Positions 1-5,918 of a stretch of 7,534 nucleotides of DNA are shown here, one piece after another; the first letter of the stretch is position 1; every line of letters begins with the position of its first letter. The stretch spans positions 1 to 7,534 of the forward strand of contig JAGHBD010000033.1 of the NCBI GenBank assembly GCA_021161135.1. The letters are read 5' to 3'. The translations under genes were made by a program, and so were the position numbers. The notes below the pieces were generated by a model. It saw only the letters and a list, made by a program, of their open reading frames with translations, was not told the DNA's origin and ran no database searches. This DNA is from Thermoplasmata archaeon (GTDB taxonomy: Archaea > Thermoplasmatota > E2 > UBA202 > JdFR-43).

Positions 1-8
1 GATAGATT

Positions 9-15
9 AAAAAAA
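9..15 (-). terminator. Possible oligo-T terminator of the small RHH operon
   Basis: On the minus strand a run of seven T residues follows 35 bases after the stop codon of the 36-residue ORF. Archaeal RNA polymerase commonly terminates at such T-runs without a stable hairpin. This is a composition-based call only; no strong stem-loop precedes it. Confidence 0.35.
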
Positions 16-49
16 CATATTAATACTATCTTAGCTATCTTATTACTCT

Positions 50-160
50 TCATGCTATAAAAATTAGATTTTCAATATAAATATTCTTCCAATAGTCGAT
101 ATTTCTCTTACCACACCTTTTCCTCCAACTTTCTCTCTTCAAAATTTCTATTTCATCCAT
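50..160 (-). CDS. Small basic protein of unknown function, overlapping the RHH gene
   Basis: A 36-residue ORF starting MDEIEILKRE and ending NLIFIA. I do not recognise it. It is basic (many Lys and Arg), has a single Cys, two Trp and a hydrophobic C-terminal end, and shows no signal peptide or full membrane helix. Its ATG lies inside the last codons of the upstream RHH gene, an 8-base overlap in another frame. A good ribosome binding site, GGAGGAGAT, sits on the minus strand at 177-169, with its GGAGG core 12 bases before the ATG, which is the main argument that it is translated. A small ORF coupled to an RHH gene is the layout of many toxin-antitoxin pairs, but the sequence does not resemble RelE, ParE, MazF or PIN proteins as far as I can see. 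It could equally be a decayed fragment of a longer gene. Confidence 0.4.
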   Translation of the reverse strand: MDEIEILKRESWRKRCGKRNIDYWKNIYIENLIFIA

Positions 161-284
161 CCCTCAGCATCTCCTCCAAAAACATTCGAAACATTTTACT
201 CATGTTGATCTGCTTCTTCTTTGCAAGCAAAAACAATCCTTTCGGAAGGTAAATGCTCGTTCTGACTATCTGCTCCTCCTTCAT
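153..284 (-). CDS. Ribbon-helix-helix (CopG/Arc-type) DNA-binding protein, 43 aa
   Basis: The translation fits the minimal RHH fold. Residues 6-14 (IVRTSIYLP) form the beta strand that inserts into the DNA major groove, residues 15-24 helix A, QINMS a turn, and residues 29-41 (SKMFRMFLEEML) helix B. The alternating residues of the strand, the LP that closes it and the N-x-S cap of helix B are all typical. Forty-three residues is just the core domain, which acts as a dimer, so no effector domain is present. Family members are mostly self-regulating repressors, antitoxins, or plasmid copy-number and partition proteins. The ATG at 284 was chosen because the fold begins right after it; the upstream ribosome site is weak (AAGGG). 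The gene is followed, with overlap, by a 36-residue ORF, and preceded by a field of short repeats that are likely binding sites. The fold is fairly sure; the biological role is not. Confidence 0.75.
   Translation of the reverse strand: MKEEQIVRTSIYLPKGLFLLAKKKQINMSKMFRMFLEEMLRDG
171..177 (-). promoter_or_regulatory. Ribosome binding site of the 36-aa ORF, inside the RHH gene
   Basis: GGAGGAG on the minus strand, extended to GGAGGAGAT, is close to the archaeal Shine-Dalgarno consensus GGAGGTGAT. It lies within the coding sequence of the RHH protein, where it encodes the EE of its C-terminal helix, and points at the ATG at 160. It supports translation of the second small ORF from the same transcript. 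Confidence 0.45.
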
Positions 285-300
285 TTTAGCCCTTGAAAAT

Positions 301-384
301 TTGTATGCTGTATGTTATGTTTGTATGTTATGCTATAATTGTATGCTATTACGCCGTCATAGCATACATTTTGTATGCTGTTAT
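301..384. repeat. Cluster of short repeats GTATG(C/T)T(A/G)T, possible operator array
   Basis: Within 84 bases the motif occurs at 303-309, 310-318, 323-331, 341-349, 359-367 (inverted) and 373-379, the last continuing as GTATGCTGTTAT. Further copies lie at 443-451 (inverted) and 588-596. Units are seven to about 18 bases apart, without the constant repeat and spacer lengths of a CRISPR array. The cluster starts 17 bases upstream of the RHH start codon, where the promoter of that gene must lie; a weak TATA-like AATTATAG is at 333-340 on the minus strand. RHH dimers typically bind short direct or inverted repeats cooperatively, so an operator for the adjacent RHH protein is the simplest reading. 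That link is inference; the repeats themselves are plain to see. Confidence 0.7.
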
Positions 385-452
385 CTGTAGAAATTGAGAA
401 ATTAACGCTGTTGTTTTCATTTTCAAAATTTGACAGCACAACATAACATACA
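309..452. repeat. 13-bp inverted repeat enclosing the repeat cluster
   Basis: TGTATGTTATGTT at 309-321 is the exact reverse complement of AACATAACATACA at 440-452. The arms are 118 bases apart and enclose most of the repeat cluster. The heptamer ACGCCGT also occurs twice, at 351-357 and 452-458, in each case beside a repeat unit. Confidence 0.6.
340..368. repeat. Perfect 10-bp palindrome arms with 9-base spacer
   Basis: TGTATGCTAT (340-349) and ATAGCATACA (359-368) are perfect reverse complements separated by nine bases (TACGCCGTC). In DNA this is a two-fold symmetric binding site. In an RNA it could form a 10-bp stem with a 9-base loop. It is not followed by a T-run, so it does not look like a terminator. 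Confidence 0.6.
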
Positions 453-731
453 CGCCGTTTCAAAAAATGTAATATTACTTTTTCAGTCAAAAAAATAAAA
501 AGGGAAGAAAAATCCGCCAAAAATACCACCGTTTTTGTTCGCTGTTTTCTAGAATTGATAACCCCTAGACCACACCCGCTTTTAACCGTATGTTATATAC
601 ATTGAAGATATTTGAGCATTACCATACCATATGAATAAAGAGACAGTAATCTGAAATTTGCTATGAAAAAAGACAAGGATTTGAACAGGATTAATATCCA
701 TTTTCCCTTCCACTTGTTAAAATCATTAATC
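385..731. other. Non-coding stretch between repeat cluster and smc promoter
   Basis: I find no convincing gene here. It holds two outlying repeat units (443-451 inverted and 588-596), a TATA-like TTATATAC at 593-600 that overlaps the second one, and a minus-strand stretch at about 579-549 that resembles the 5' part of a tRNA but does not fold as one. Short ORFs such as the one starting at 663 run into the smc promoter and have no recognisable content. An 82-codon minus-strand frame (529-281) opens with GTG and runs through the repeats; its sequence is determined by the repeats and looks non-genic. Confidence 0.5.
588..602. promoter_or_regulatory. TATA-like element overlapping an outlying GTATGTTAT unit
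   Basis: GTATGTTAT at 588-596 runs directly into TTATATACA, an archaeal TATA-like sequence that reads as a TATA box on either strand. If used on the plus strand it would give a long (about 140-base) leader to smc; on the minus strand it would give a long leader to the RHH gene spanning the repeats. Overlap of a repeat unit with a TATA box is what a repressor site would look like, but usage is unproven. Confidence 0.3.
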
Positions 732-766
732 TTATATACCGTTCTCCATTAATTTTTAGGGGTGGG
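732..766 (+). promoter_or_regulatory. TATA promoter and ribosome binding site of smc-scpA-scpB
   Basis: TTATATAC at 732-739 is a good archaeal TATA box. Its centre is 31 bases before the smc ATG, so transcription should begin near 760 and leave a very short leader. AGGGGTGGG at 758-766 resembles the consensus GGAGGTGA but abuts the start codon, so the transcript may be close to leaderless with a truncated ribosome site. No other strong TATA lies nearby on this strand. Confidence 0.6.
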
Positions 767-3700
767 ATGTATTTAAAGGAAATTGAACTTGAAAACTTCA
801 AATCATTTGGTAGCAGAATTAGGATACCTTTTCTTCCTGGCTTTACTGCTATAACTGGACCCAATGGCTCTGGTAAATCGAATATAATAGATGCAATTCT
901 TTTTGTGTTGGGCGTGAGAAGTCCCAAAATGGTTAGGGCTGAGAGATTGAGTGACTTAATTTATAAGGGTGAGAAAGAAGCAAAATATTGTAAAGTTTCT
1001 CTTGTCTTTGATAACTCATCCAGAGAGATTCCAGTTGATAGCGACGAAATAGTTCTTACAAGAAAAATCAGAATCGCACCTCTTCCAAATAACCCCCAGA
1101 ATTACTACAGCTATTTTTACATAAATGGAAGAGCTGCCTCGCTAAACGAATTTGTTGAGTTACTCTCTGCTGCTAACATCTCTTCTAGCAGCATAGTTCA
1201 GCAGGGAGATGTTACAGCAATAGTCGAGATGGGGGGCGTTCAGAGAAGAAAAATAATAGATGAAATTGCTGGGATAGCAGAATTTGATAAAGAGATTGAG
1301 AAGGCAAAGAAGGAAAGGGAAGAAGTAGAGAAAAACATTGAGCATATAGAAATAATTTTGAGCGAAATAAAAAGGCAAATTCGCCAGCTTAAAAAGGAGC
1401 GAGATGAGGCGGTACAATATAAAAAATTGATCGAAGAGGTAGAGAGAAAAAAGGCGATGCTTGCTTTCAAGAAGAAAATAGAGATAGAGAGGGAAATTGC
1501 GGAAGTGCAGAAACAGATTAGAAATTACGAAGAAAATAAAAGAAAATATGAGGAAGAGCTACAAACACTCAGGGAAAAATATAAAGAGAAACAGATAAGG
1601 TTCCAAGAAATTGATAATAAGCTTACTGAGCTGGGAGGCGAAGAGCTGCTTGAGATAAAAAATAAAATAGATTTTTTCAAAGAGGAGGCAATAAAAGCAA
1701 AAGAGAAAATAAATTATTATAGAAAGGAACTTGCAGAAAAAAATGGAGAACTTCATGAAATAGAAGCACTTTTAAAAAAGATAGAGAAAGAAGAAAAAGG
1801 CTATCTGAAAAAGAAGAAACAAATTGAAGGCGAGATAGAGAAATGTAACAAGGAATTGCAAAAAATTGAGGAAGAGATAAAGAAAAGAAAAGAGGAGATA
1901 GAAAAGACAGATGAGAAAACGGTGGAAATAAGCAGAGAAATTGCAAAAATAAAGAAACAACTCGAAAACATAGCAGAGGAAATACACTCCATGAAATTGG
2001 AGGCAGACAGAATTAAACAACAGAAAGACAGTATATTCTCGCAACTGGCTGAGATAGAGGAAAGCAAATCTTCTTTTGAGCTTGAACTTAAAGAAATAAA
2101 ATGGGAAATAGGTCAACTTGGTAAAGAAGAAAAGGAAGTGGCCAGAAAGAAAGAAAAGCTGGAAAAAGATTTTTTTGAAAAGAAAAGGGAGGAGGCAGCC
2201 CTCTCGGAAAAACTGAGACAGATTGAGATAGAAATAATTCATCTTCAGCAGGAACTTGCAAAATTAAGGGCAAAAGAGGATATGGCATCACTTTCAGCAG
2301 CCACTCGCGAAATACTCCGCTTAAGAGATGAAGGCATCATCAGAGGAATACACGGGATTGTTGCTGAGCTTGGAAAAGTGGAAGAAAAATACAGAAAAGC
2401 GCTTGAAGTAGCTGCTGGAAGGAGAGGAGAAGCAATAGTTGTTGAGAGCGATGAGGTGGCTGCAAAATGTATAGAATATTTAAAGAAAAATGGATACGGC
2501 AGGGCAACATTTCTCCCGCTCAATAAACTCATGGGTGGAAAGCCTCGTGGCAAGGCGCTGCTTGTTGTTCGCAACGACGATGCCATAGCCTTTGCCATTG
2601 ATTTGGTAAAATTTGATGAGAAATATAGAAATGCATTCTGGTATGTGTTTGGAGATACAGTAGTGGTGAAAAATCTTGATGCTGCCCGCGCCCTTATGGG
2701 GGGTGTGAGGCTTGTTACACTTGATGGGGAACTGATTGAAGCTTCAGGGGCAATAACAGGAGGGAGCCTGCCGGAGAAAGGAATTTTTGGAGCAGGCGAA
2801 GCAAGGAGGCTGGCGGAAATTTCCGAGATGTTACGGGAAAAGAGCAGTGAGCAGGAAATGATTTCACAACGTCTCATTGAAATAAAAGATGAGATAGGAA
2901 AAATTGAAGATGAATTGCATTCATTGCCTGCTGTTGATTATGAAAAAATTGAAAAGCTGGAAATAAGGAAAAGGGAGATAGAAAATAAACTCAAGGCGAT
3001 AAATAAGGAATACGAGAAGAAAAAAGGAGAATATGAAAGTGTAGCTAAACTGTATGAAGAGACGATAGCCAAAATCCAGAGTAAAGAGAAAGAAAGGGAG
3101 GAGCTTGAAGCAAGAAGAAAGAAGAAGGAGGAGGAGCTATTTAGAATTGCGAGAAAGGAAGCATTGAAGGAAATTGAAACATTAAAAGAGAAGATGGAAG
3201 AGATGCAACGCCATCTCATATCCTTAGAGGGGGAAGCAAAGGCAATTGAAAAGGAACATGAAGTTGTTGTAGCAAGAAGAGAAGAAACAGAAACCAAAAT
3301 GCAAAATATACAGAAGAGGATAGAGGAGCTGGAGGAAAATCTCAAAATCGAAGAAAAGAATTTGGAGGAGAGCACCAACGAGCTAAGAGCATATGAGGAA
3401 ATTGAGCGAAAAATGCTTTCAAAAACGAAAGGACTTACCGAAGAAAGAGACAAACTTTACAGAGAGATTGTTGAACTTGAGAATAGAATAGAAGCTCTTT
3501 CCACAAAAATTGAGACAGCTATAGATTTAATATCGAGAGCTAAGGCTCGACTGCCTACGCTGGAAAGTGCGCTTGCAGAGGTAATGGATATAAAATATGA
3601 ATTTAATGAAAAGGATTTACCGCCTATAGATGAAATAAAAAGAAGCATAAAGGAGATGGAGGAGAAACTCGAGAAAATGGGCCCAATAAATATGAGGGCT

Positions 3701-4294
3701 TTGGAGGAATATGAGAGGCAGGAAGAGAGAAAAAATAAATTTGAGGAAGATTTGAATAGGCTAAAAGAACAGAAAAGAAACTTGATAAAACTTGAAAAGG
3801 AAATAAAAGAGAAGAAAAAGGAGACATTTTATCAGGTTTTTGAGGAGATAAACAAAAACTTCAGAGAGATTTACAGGGAGCTTGCAGATGGGGAAGGAGA
3901 ACTGGTTCTTGATAATCCAGAAAATCCTTTTGAAGGAGGGTTATCAATAAGAGTGAAGCCAGGCGGTAAAAGAATGCTCCATTTGAATGCTCTTTCAGGC
4001 GGAGAAAAGAGCATAGCATCTCTCGCCTTCATATTTGCCTTACAGGCATATGAGCCCTCGCCATTTTATGTTCTGGATGAAATAGATATGTTCCTTGATG
4101 AAAAAAATGCTGAAAGAGTTGCAAAGATTATCTCGCAGCGCTCTGCCCATGCCCAGTTCATTGTTGTTTCCCTTAGAAGAATAACACTGAAGCATGCTCA
4201 TCACATTTATGGCGTTACAATGAGTAATGGTGTATCAACTGTAATAGGAAATGTTAATTTAAAGGAAGTTGAGGAGATGGTTGAGATAAAATGA
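767..4294 (+). CDS. smc: Chromosome segregation ATPase Smc
   Basis: The 1175-residue protein is full length for a prokaryotic/archaeal SMC and forms a V-shaped, DNA-entrapping ATPase dimer in condensin with ScpA and ScpB. Seen in order: N-terminal half of the ABC head starting MYLKEIELENFKSFG, Walker A GPNGSGKS at 31-38, Q-loop QQGD at 145-148, a long Lys/Glu-rich coiled coil from about 170 to 515, a hinge from about 523 to 668 closing with GAITGGS (661-667), the returning coiled coil, the conserved GPINMRALEEYE at 972-983, signature LSGGE at 1076-1080, and Walker B with D1104 and the catalytic E1105. All catalytic motifs are intact. After Walker B the sequence is DEIDMFLDEKNAE, a variant of the more common DE(I/V)DAxLDxxN. 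The ATG follows a TATA box and begins exactly where the family begins. It is the first gene of a three-gene operon; its stop overlaps the scpA start as ATGA. Confidence 0.97.
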   Translation: MYLKEIELENFKSFGSRIRIPFLPGFTAITGPNGSGKSNIIDAILFVLGVRSPKMVRAERLSDLIYKGEKEAKYCKVSLVFDNSSREIPVDSDEIVLTRKIRIAPLPNNPQNYYSYFYINGRAASLNEFVELLSAANISSSSIVQQGDVTAIVEMGGVQRRKIIDEIAGIAEFDKEIEKAKKEREEVEKNIEHIEIILSEIKRQIRQLKKERDEAVQYKKLIEEVERKKAMLAFKKKIEIEREIAEVQKQIRNYEENKRKYEEELQTLREKYKEKQIRFQEIDNKLTELGGEELLEIKNKIDFFKEEAIKAKEKINYYRKELAEKNGELHEIEALLKKIEKEEKGYLKKKKQIEGEIEKCNKELQKIEEEIKKRKEEIEKTDEKTVEISREIAKIKKQLENIAEEIHSMKLEADRIKQQKDSIFSQLAEIEESKSSFELELKEIKWEIGQLGKEEKEVARKKEKLEKDFFEKKREEAALSEKLRQIEIEIIHLQQELAKLRAKEDMASLSAATREILRLRDEGIIRGIHGIVAELGKVEEKYRKALEVAAGRRGEAIVVESDEVAAKCIEYLKKNGYGRATFLPLNKLMGGKPRGKALLVVRNDDAIAFAIDLVKFDEKYRNAFWYVFGDTVVVKNLDAARALMGGVRLVTLDGELIEASGAITGGSLPEKGIFGAGEARRLAEISEMLREKSSEQEMISQRLIEIKDEIGKIEDELHSLPAVDYEKIEKLEIRKREIENKLKAINKEYEKKKGEYESVAKLYEETIAKIQSKEKEREELEARRKKKEEELFRIARKEALKEIETLKEKMEEMQRHLISLEGEAKAIEKEHEVVVARREETETKMQNIQKRIEELEENLKIEEKNLEESTNELRAYEEIERKMLSKTKGLTEERDKLYREIVELENRIEALSTKIETAIDLISRAKARLPTLESALAEVMDIKYEFNEKDLPPIDEIKRSIKEMEEKLEKMGPINMRALEEYERQEERKNKFEEDLNRLKEQKRNLIKLEKEIKEKKKETFYQVFEEINKNFREIYRELADGEGELVLDNPENPFEGGLSIRVKPGGKRMLHLNALSGGEKSIASLAFIFALQAYEPSPFYVLDEIDMFLDEKNAERVAKIISQRSAHAQFIVVSLRRITLKHAHHIYGVTMSNGVSTVIGNVNLKEVEEMVEIK

Positions 4295-5100
4295 AAGCGG
4301 AAGTATTGAGAGAGGAGATAATAAGCCATATAATGGCTGGCAGAGAAATGCTTTACAGAGAAGAAAATATGGAGAAATACATAGACATGATTAGGAACAA
4401 GATATACATAAAAAATCCCTTTGACAGGGCAATAGCTGTTATTTTTGAACTCGTTATAGAAAGGGAAATTGATCCAAATCACATCGATTTGATCTCCTTT
4501 TCAAAAATGTATATAAAGAAGCTCCGTAAAGAGGGCATTGATTTGTTTATAGCGGGAAAAATACTCTTGATGGCATGGAAAATACTTCGCCTGCAAAGCG
4601 AGGAAGTTATAAGAAATATGGAGAGAAAGGAGGAGGAAGAAATTCTGTATGATTATGATATTCCAGACTGGTATGGAGAAGATGATGCTTTTAATTATAC
4701 ACAGCATGTTATGCATGATAGAATACCATTGGAGAAGAAAATAAGAAGAATGCCTACAAGAAAAGTTACACTTATCGAGCTACTGAATGCTTTTGAAGAA
4801 GCAAAGGAAGAGATAAAGAAAAGAGCAAAAAGGAGAAGGACGAGCAAAGAATGGGAAAATGTTGATGTTGCAGATATGACCCACAAGGAAGATATAGAAA
4901 AAGATATGCAGATTGTGATGAAAAGATTGAGCAAATTAAATGGAAGAGCAATACCTCTCAGAAAGTTGTATAAAAGCAAGGATGAAATGCTGTCCATATT
5001 CCTGCCATTGCTTTTCTTGGCTAAGGAGGGTAAGATAATAATGTGGCAGGAAGAGTTCCCATATGGGGAGATATATATAAAGCTGAACCATGGAAGCTAA
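4291..5100 (+). CDS. scpA: Kleisin ScpA, SMC complex subunit
   Basis: ScpA is the kleisin that bridges the two Smc heads and binds ScpB. The 269-residue length fits archaeal members, many of which are diverged from the bacterial form. The N-terminal helical part contains DPNHIDLISFSKMYIKKL (61-78) and IAGKILLMAWKILRLQSEE (87-105), the characteristic conserved block of the family. A charged linker follows (about 108-150), then RKVTLIELLNAFEEA (157-171) and a C-terminal winged helix (about 217-266, IFLPLLFLAKEGKIIMWQEE) that docks on the Smc head. The start overlaps the smc stop by four bases (ATGA), with GAGGAG at 4271-4276 as a distant ribosome site, so translation is probably coupled. The 3' end overlaps scpB by 11 bases. 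Identity rests on motif recall plus position between smc and scpB. Confidence 0.93.
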   Translation: MKAEVLREEIISHIMAGREMLYREENMEKYIDMIRNKIYIKNPFDRAIAVIFELVIEREIDPNHIDLISFSKMYIKKLRKEGIDLFIAGKILLMAWKILRLQSEEVIRNMERKEEEEILYDYDIPDWYGEDDAFNYTQHVMHDRIPLEKKIRRMPTRKVTLIELLNAFEEAKEEIKKRAKRRRTSKEWENVDVADMTHKEDIEKDMQIVMKRLSKLNGRAIPLRKLYKSKDEMLSIFLPLLFLAKEGKIIMWQEEFPYGEIYIKLNHGS

Positions 5101-5584
5101 GAGAATTATTGAGGCAATACTGTTTGCAGCAGGACGCCCCGTTACAAAGGAGGAGATTATAAAAGCAGGAGTGAAGAAAAAAGAGTTTGATGAGGCAATT
5201 AAAGAGCTGATGAAAGAATATGAGGATTCTGCTATTGAAATAATTTCGGCGGGTGAGGGAAAATTTGTTATGCAGCTCCGAGAAAAATATGCCCATTATG
5301 CTGCAAAATTTGCACCCATGGAATTACCAAAAAGTTTGCTGAAAACCCTTGCCATCATAGCATACCACCAGCCAGTCAAACAATCTGAGCTTAAAAAAAT
5401 TGTTGGGAGCCAGATATATGAGCATGTTAGAGAGTTGAAGAAAAGAGGATTCATAAAGACAAGGAAGGAAGGAAGAACAAAGATTGTGGAAACTTCTCAA
5501 TATTTCTATGAATATTTTGGCTTTGATGTAAAGAACAAAGAAAAAATAAAAGAGGTTTTGTATAAAAAACTGGAACGAGAGTAG
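5090..5584 (+). CDS. scpB: SMC complex subunit ScpB
   Basis: ScpB dimerises and binds the central part of the ScpA kleisin, stabilising the Smc-ScpAB ring. The 164 residues contain two winged-helix domains. The first runs from about 1 to 75 and starts with the typical RIIEAILFAAGRPVTKEEI (5-23). The second runs from about 80 to 145 and has SLLKTLAIIAYHQPVKQSEL (82-101), GSQIYEHVRELKKRGFI (106-122), GRTKI (128-132) and the closing YFYEYFGF (138-145). All are hallmarks of the family. The ATG at 5090 lies within scpA (11-base overlap); the best ribosome site, GGGGAG, is about 19 bases upstream, so coupled translation is likely. The gene ends nine bases from the stop of the opposing P1 gene. Confidence 0.95.
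   Translation: MEAKRIIEAILFAAGRPVTKEEIIKAGVKKKEFDEAIKELMKEYEDSAIEIISAGEGKFVMQLREKYAHYAAKFAPMELPKSLLKTLAIIAYHQPVKQSELKKIVGSQIYEHVRELKKRGFIKTRKEGRTKIVETSQYFYEYFGFDVKNKEKIKEVLYKKLERE
5541..5569 (-). terminator. Possible T-rich terminator of the uL1-uL10-P1 operon
   Basis: On the minus strand, starting 25 bases past the P1 stop codon, there are T-runs of six (5569-5564), four (5551-5548) and six (5546-5541). They lie inside the 3' end of scpB on the other strand. Archaeal terminators are often just such T clusters. No hairpin was found, so this is a modest call. Confidence 0.35.
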
Positions 5585-5593
5585 AGGAGGAGA

Positions 5594-5914
5594 TCAGCCA
5601 AAGAGGGCGCCAAGTCCCGCTGCAACTTCTTCCTCACTGACCTCTTCTTTTTCTTCTTCTTTCTTCTCCTCCTTCTTCTCTTCTGCTTTTTCCTCTTTTG
5701 CCTCCGCTGCTTCCGTTGCTACTGCTGCTACTGGCATTGTAGCTGCCTTGGAAATTACTTCGTCAATATTTACTCCCTCAAGCGAGGCGGTGAGAGCCTT
5801 TATTTTTGCTTCATCCACCTCTATTCCTGCAGCTTCCAGCACTTTCTTTAAGTTTTCCTCATTTATCTCCTTCCCAGCAGCATGGAGTAGCATTGCACCA
5901 TACACATATTCCAT
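5594..5914 (-). CDS. rpl12: Large-subunit ribosomal stalk protein P1 (archaeal L12)
   Basis: The 106-residue protein has the usual length of archaeal P1. It forms dimers that attach to helices of uL10 and recruit translation factors to the ribosome. Residues 1-58 (start [17 protein letters not shown]) make the helical dimerisation and uL10-binding domain. An Ala-rich hinge follows, then a strongly charged Glu/Lys segment (about 68-95) and the conserved factor-binding tail ending GLGALFG. It is the last gene of the operon, four bases downstream of the uL10 stop. The ATG is fixed by a strong ribosome site, AGGAGGTT, at 5928-5921, with eight bases between GGAGG and the start. The charged linker gives a long pyrimidine-rich tract on the plus strand. 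Confidence 0.97.
   Translation of the reverse strand: MEYVYGAMLLHAAGKEINEENLKKVLEAAGIEVDEAKIKALTASLEGVNIDEVISKAATMPVAAVATEAAEAKEEKAEEKKEEKKEEEKEEVSEEEVAAGLGALFG
5648..5700 (+). terminator. Pyrimidine/T-rich tract that may end smc-operon transcripts
   Basis: Past the scpB stop the plus strand enters a C/T-only stretch with T5 runs at 5648-5652 and 5687-5691. It is the complement of the Glu/Lys codons of P1, so its composition is explained by coding. Because the gap between the two operons is only nine bases, any termination of the smc operon must happen here or further inside the opposing gene. Confidence 0.25.
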
Positions 5915-5918
5915 TTTT

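Noticed and set aside
301..384. CRISPR array
   Set aside because: Units are only about 9 bases, in both orientations, with irregular short spacing and no unique spacers of constant length.
281..529. 82-codon minus-strand frame whose stop overlaps the RHH start as ATGA
   Set aside because: It starts with GTG without a ribosome site, and its C-terminal half is a translation of the repeat cluster; no family resemblance. Best read as non-coding.
548..579. Minus-strand stretch resembling the 5' part of a tRNA (acceptor-like GCGGGTG, then TGGTCTAGGGGTTATCA with an A-box look)
   Set aside because: The D-stem does not pair (C12 and T13 face C23 and T22), no T-arm GGTTCGAATC follows, and no matching 3' acceptor strand is found. 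It could be a tRNA-derived remnant, but chance is as likely.
301..600. Archaeal replication origin with ORB/mini-ORB boxes
   Set aside because: The repeats do not resemble the ORB consensus as I know it, and no orc1/cdc6 gene is present in the window.
663..752. 29-codon plus-strand ORF before smc (starts MKKDKDLNRI)
   Set aside because: It runs through the smc TATA box, has no ribosome site and no recognisable content.
2245..2877. Long minus-strand open frame (210 codons) opposite smc
   Set aside because: Ser/Phe/Leu-rich shadow of the coiled-coil and hinge codons of smc; no start context or family match. The other long minus-strand frames in 1160-3830 are similar shadows.
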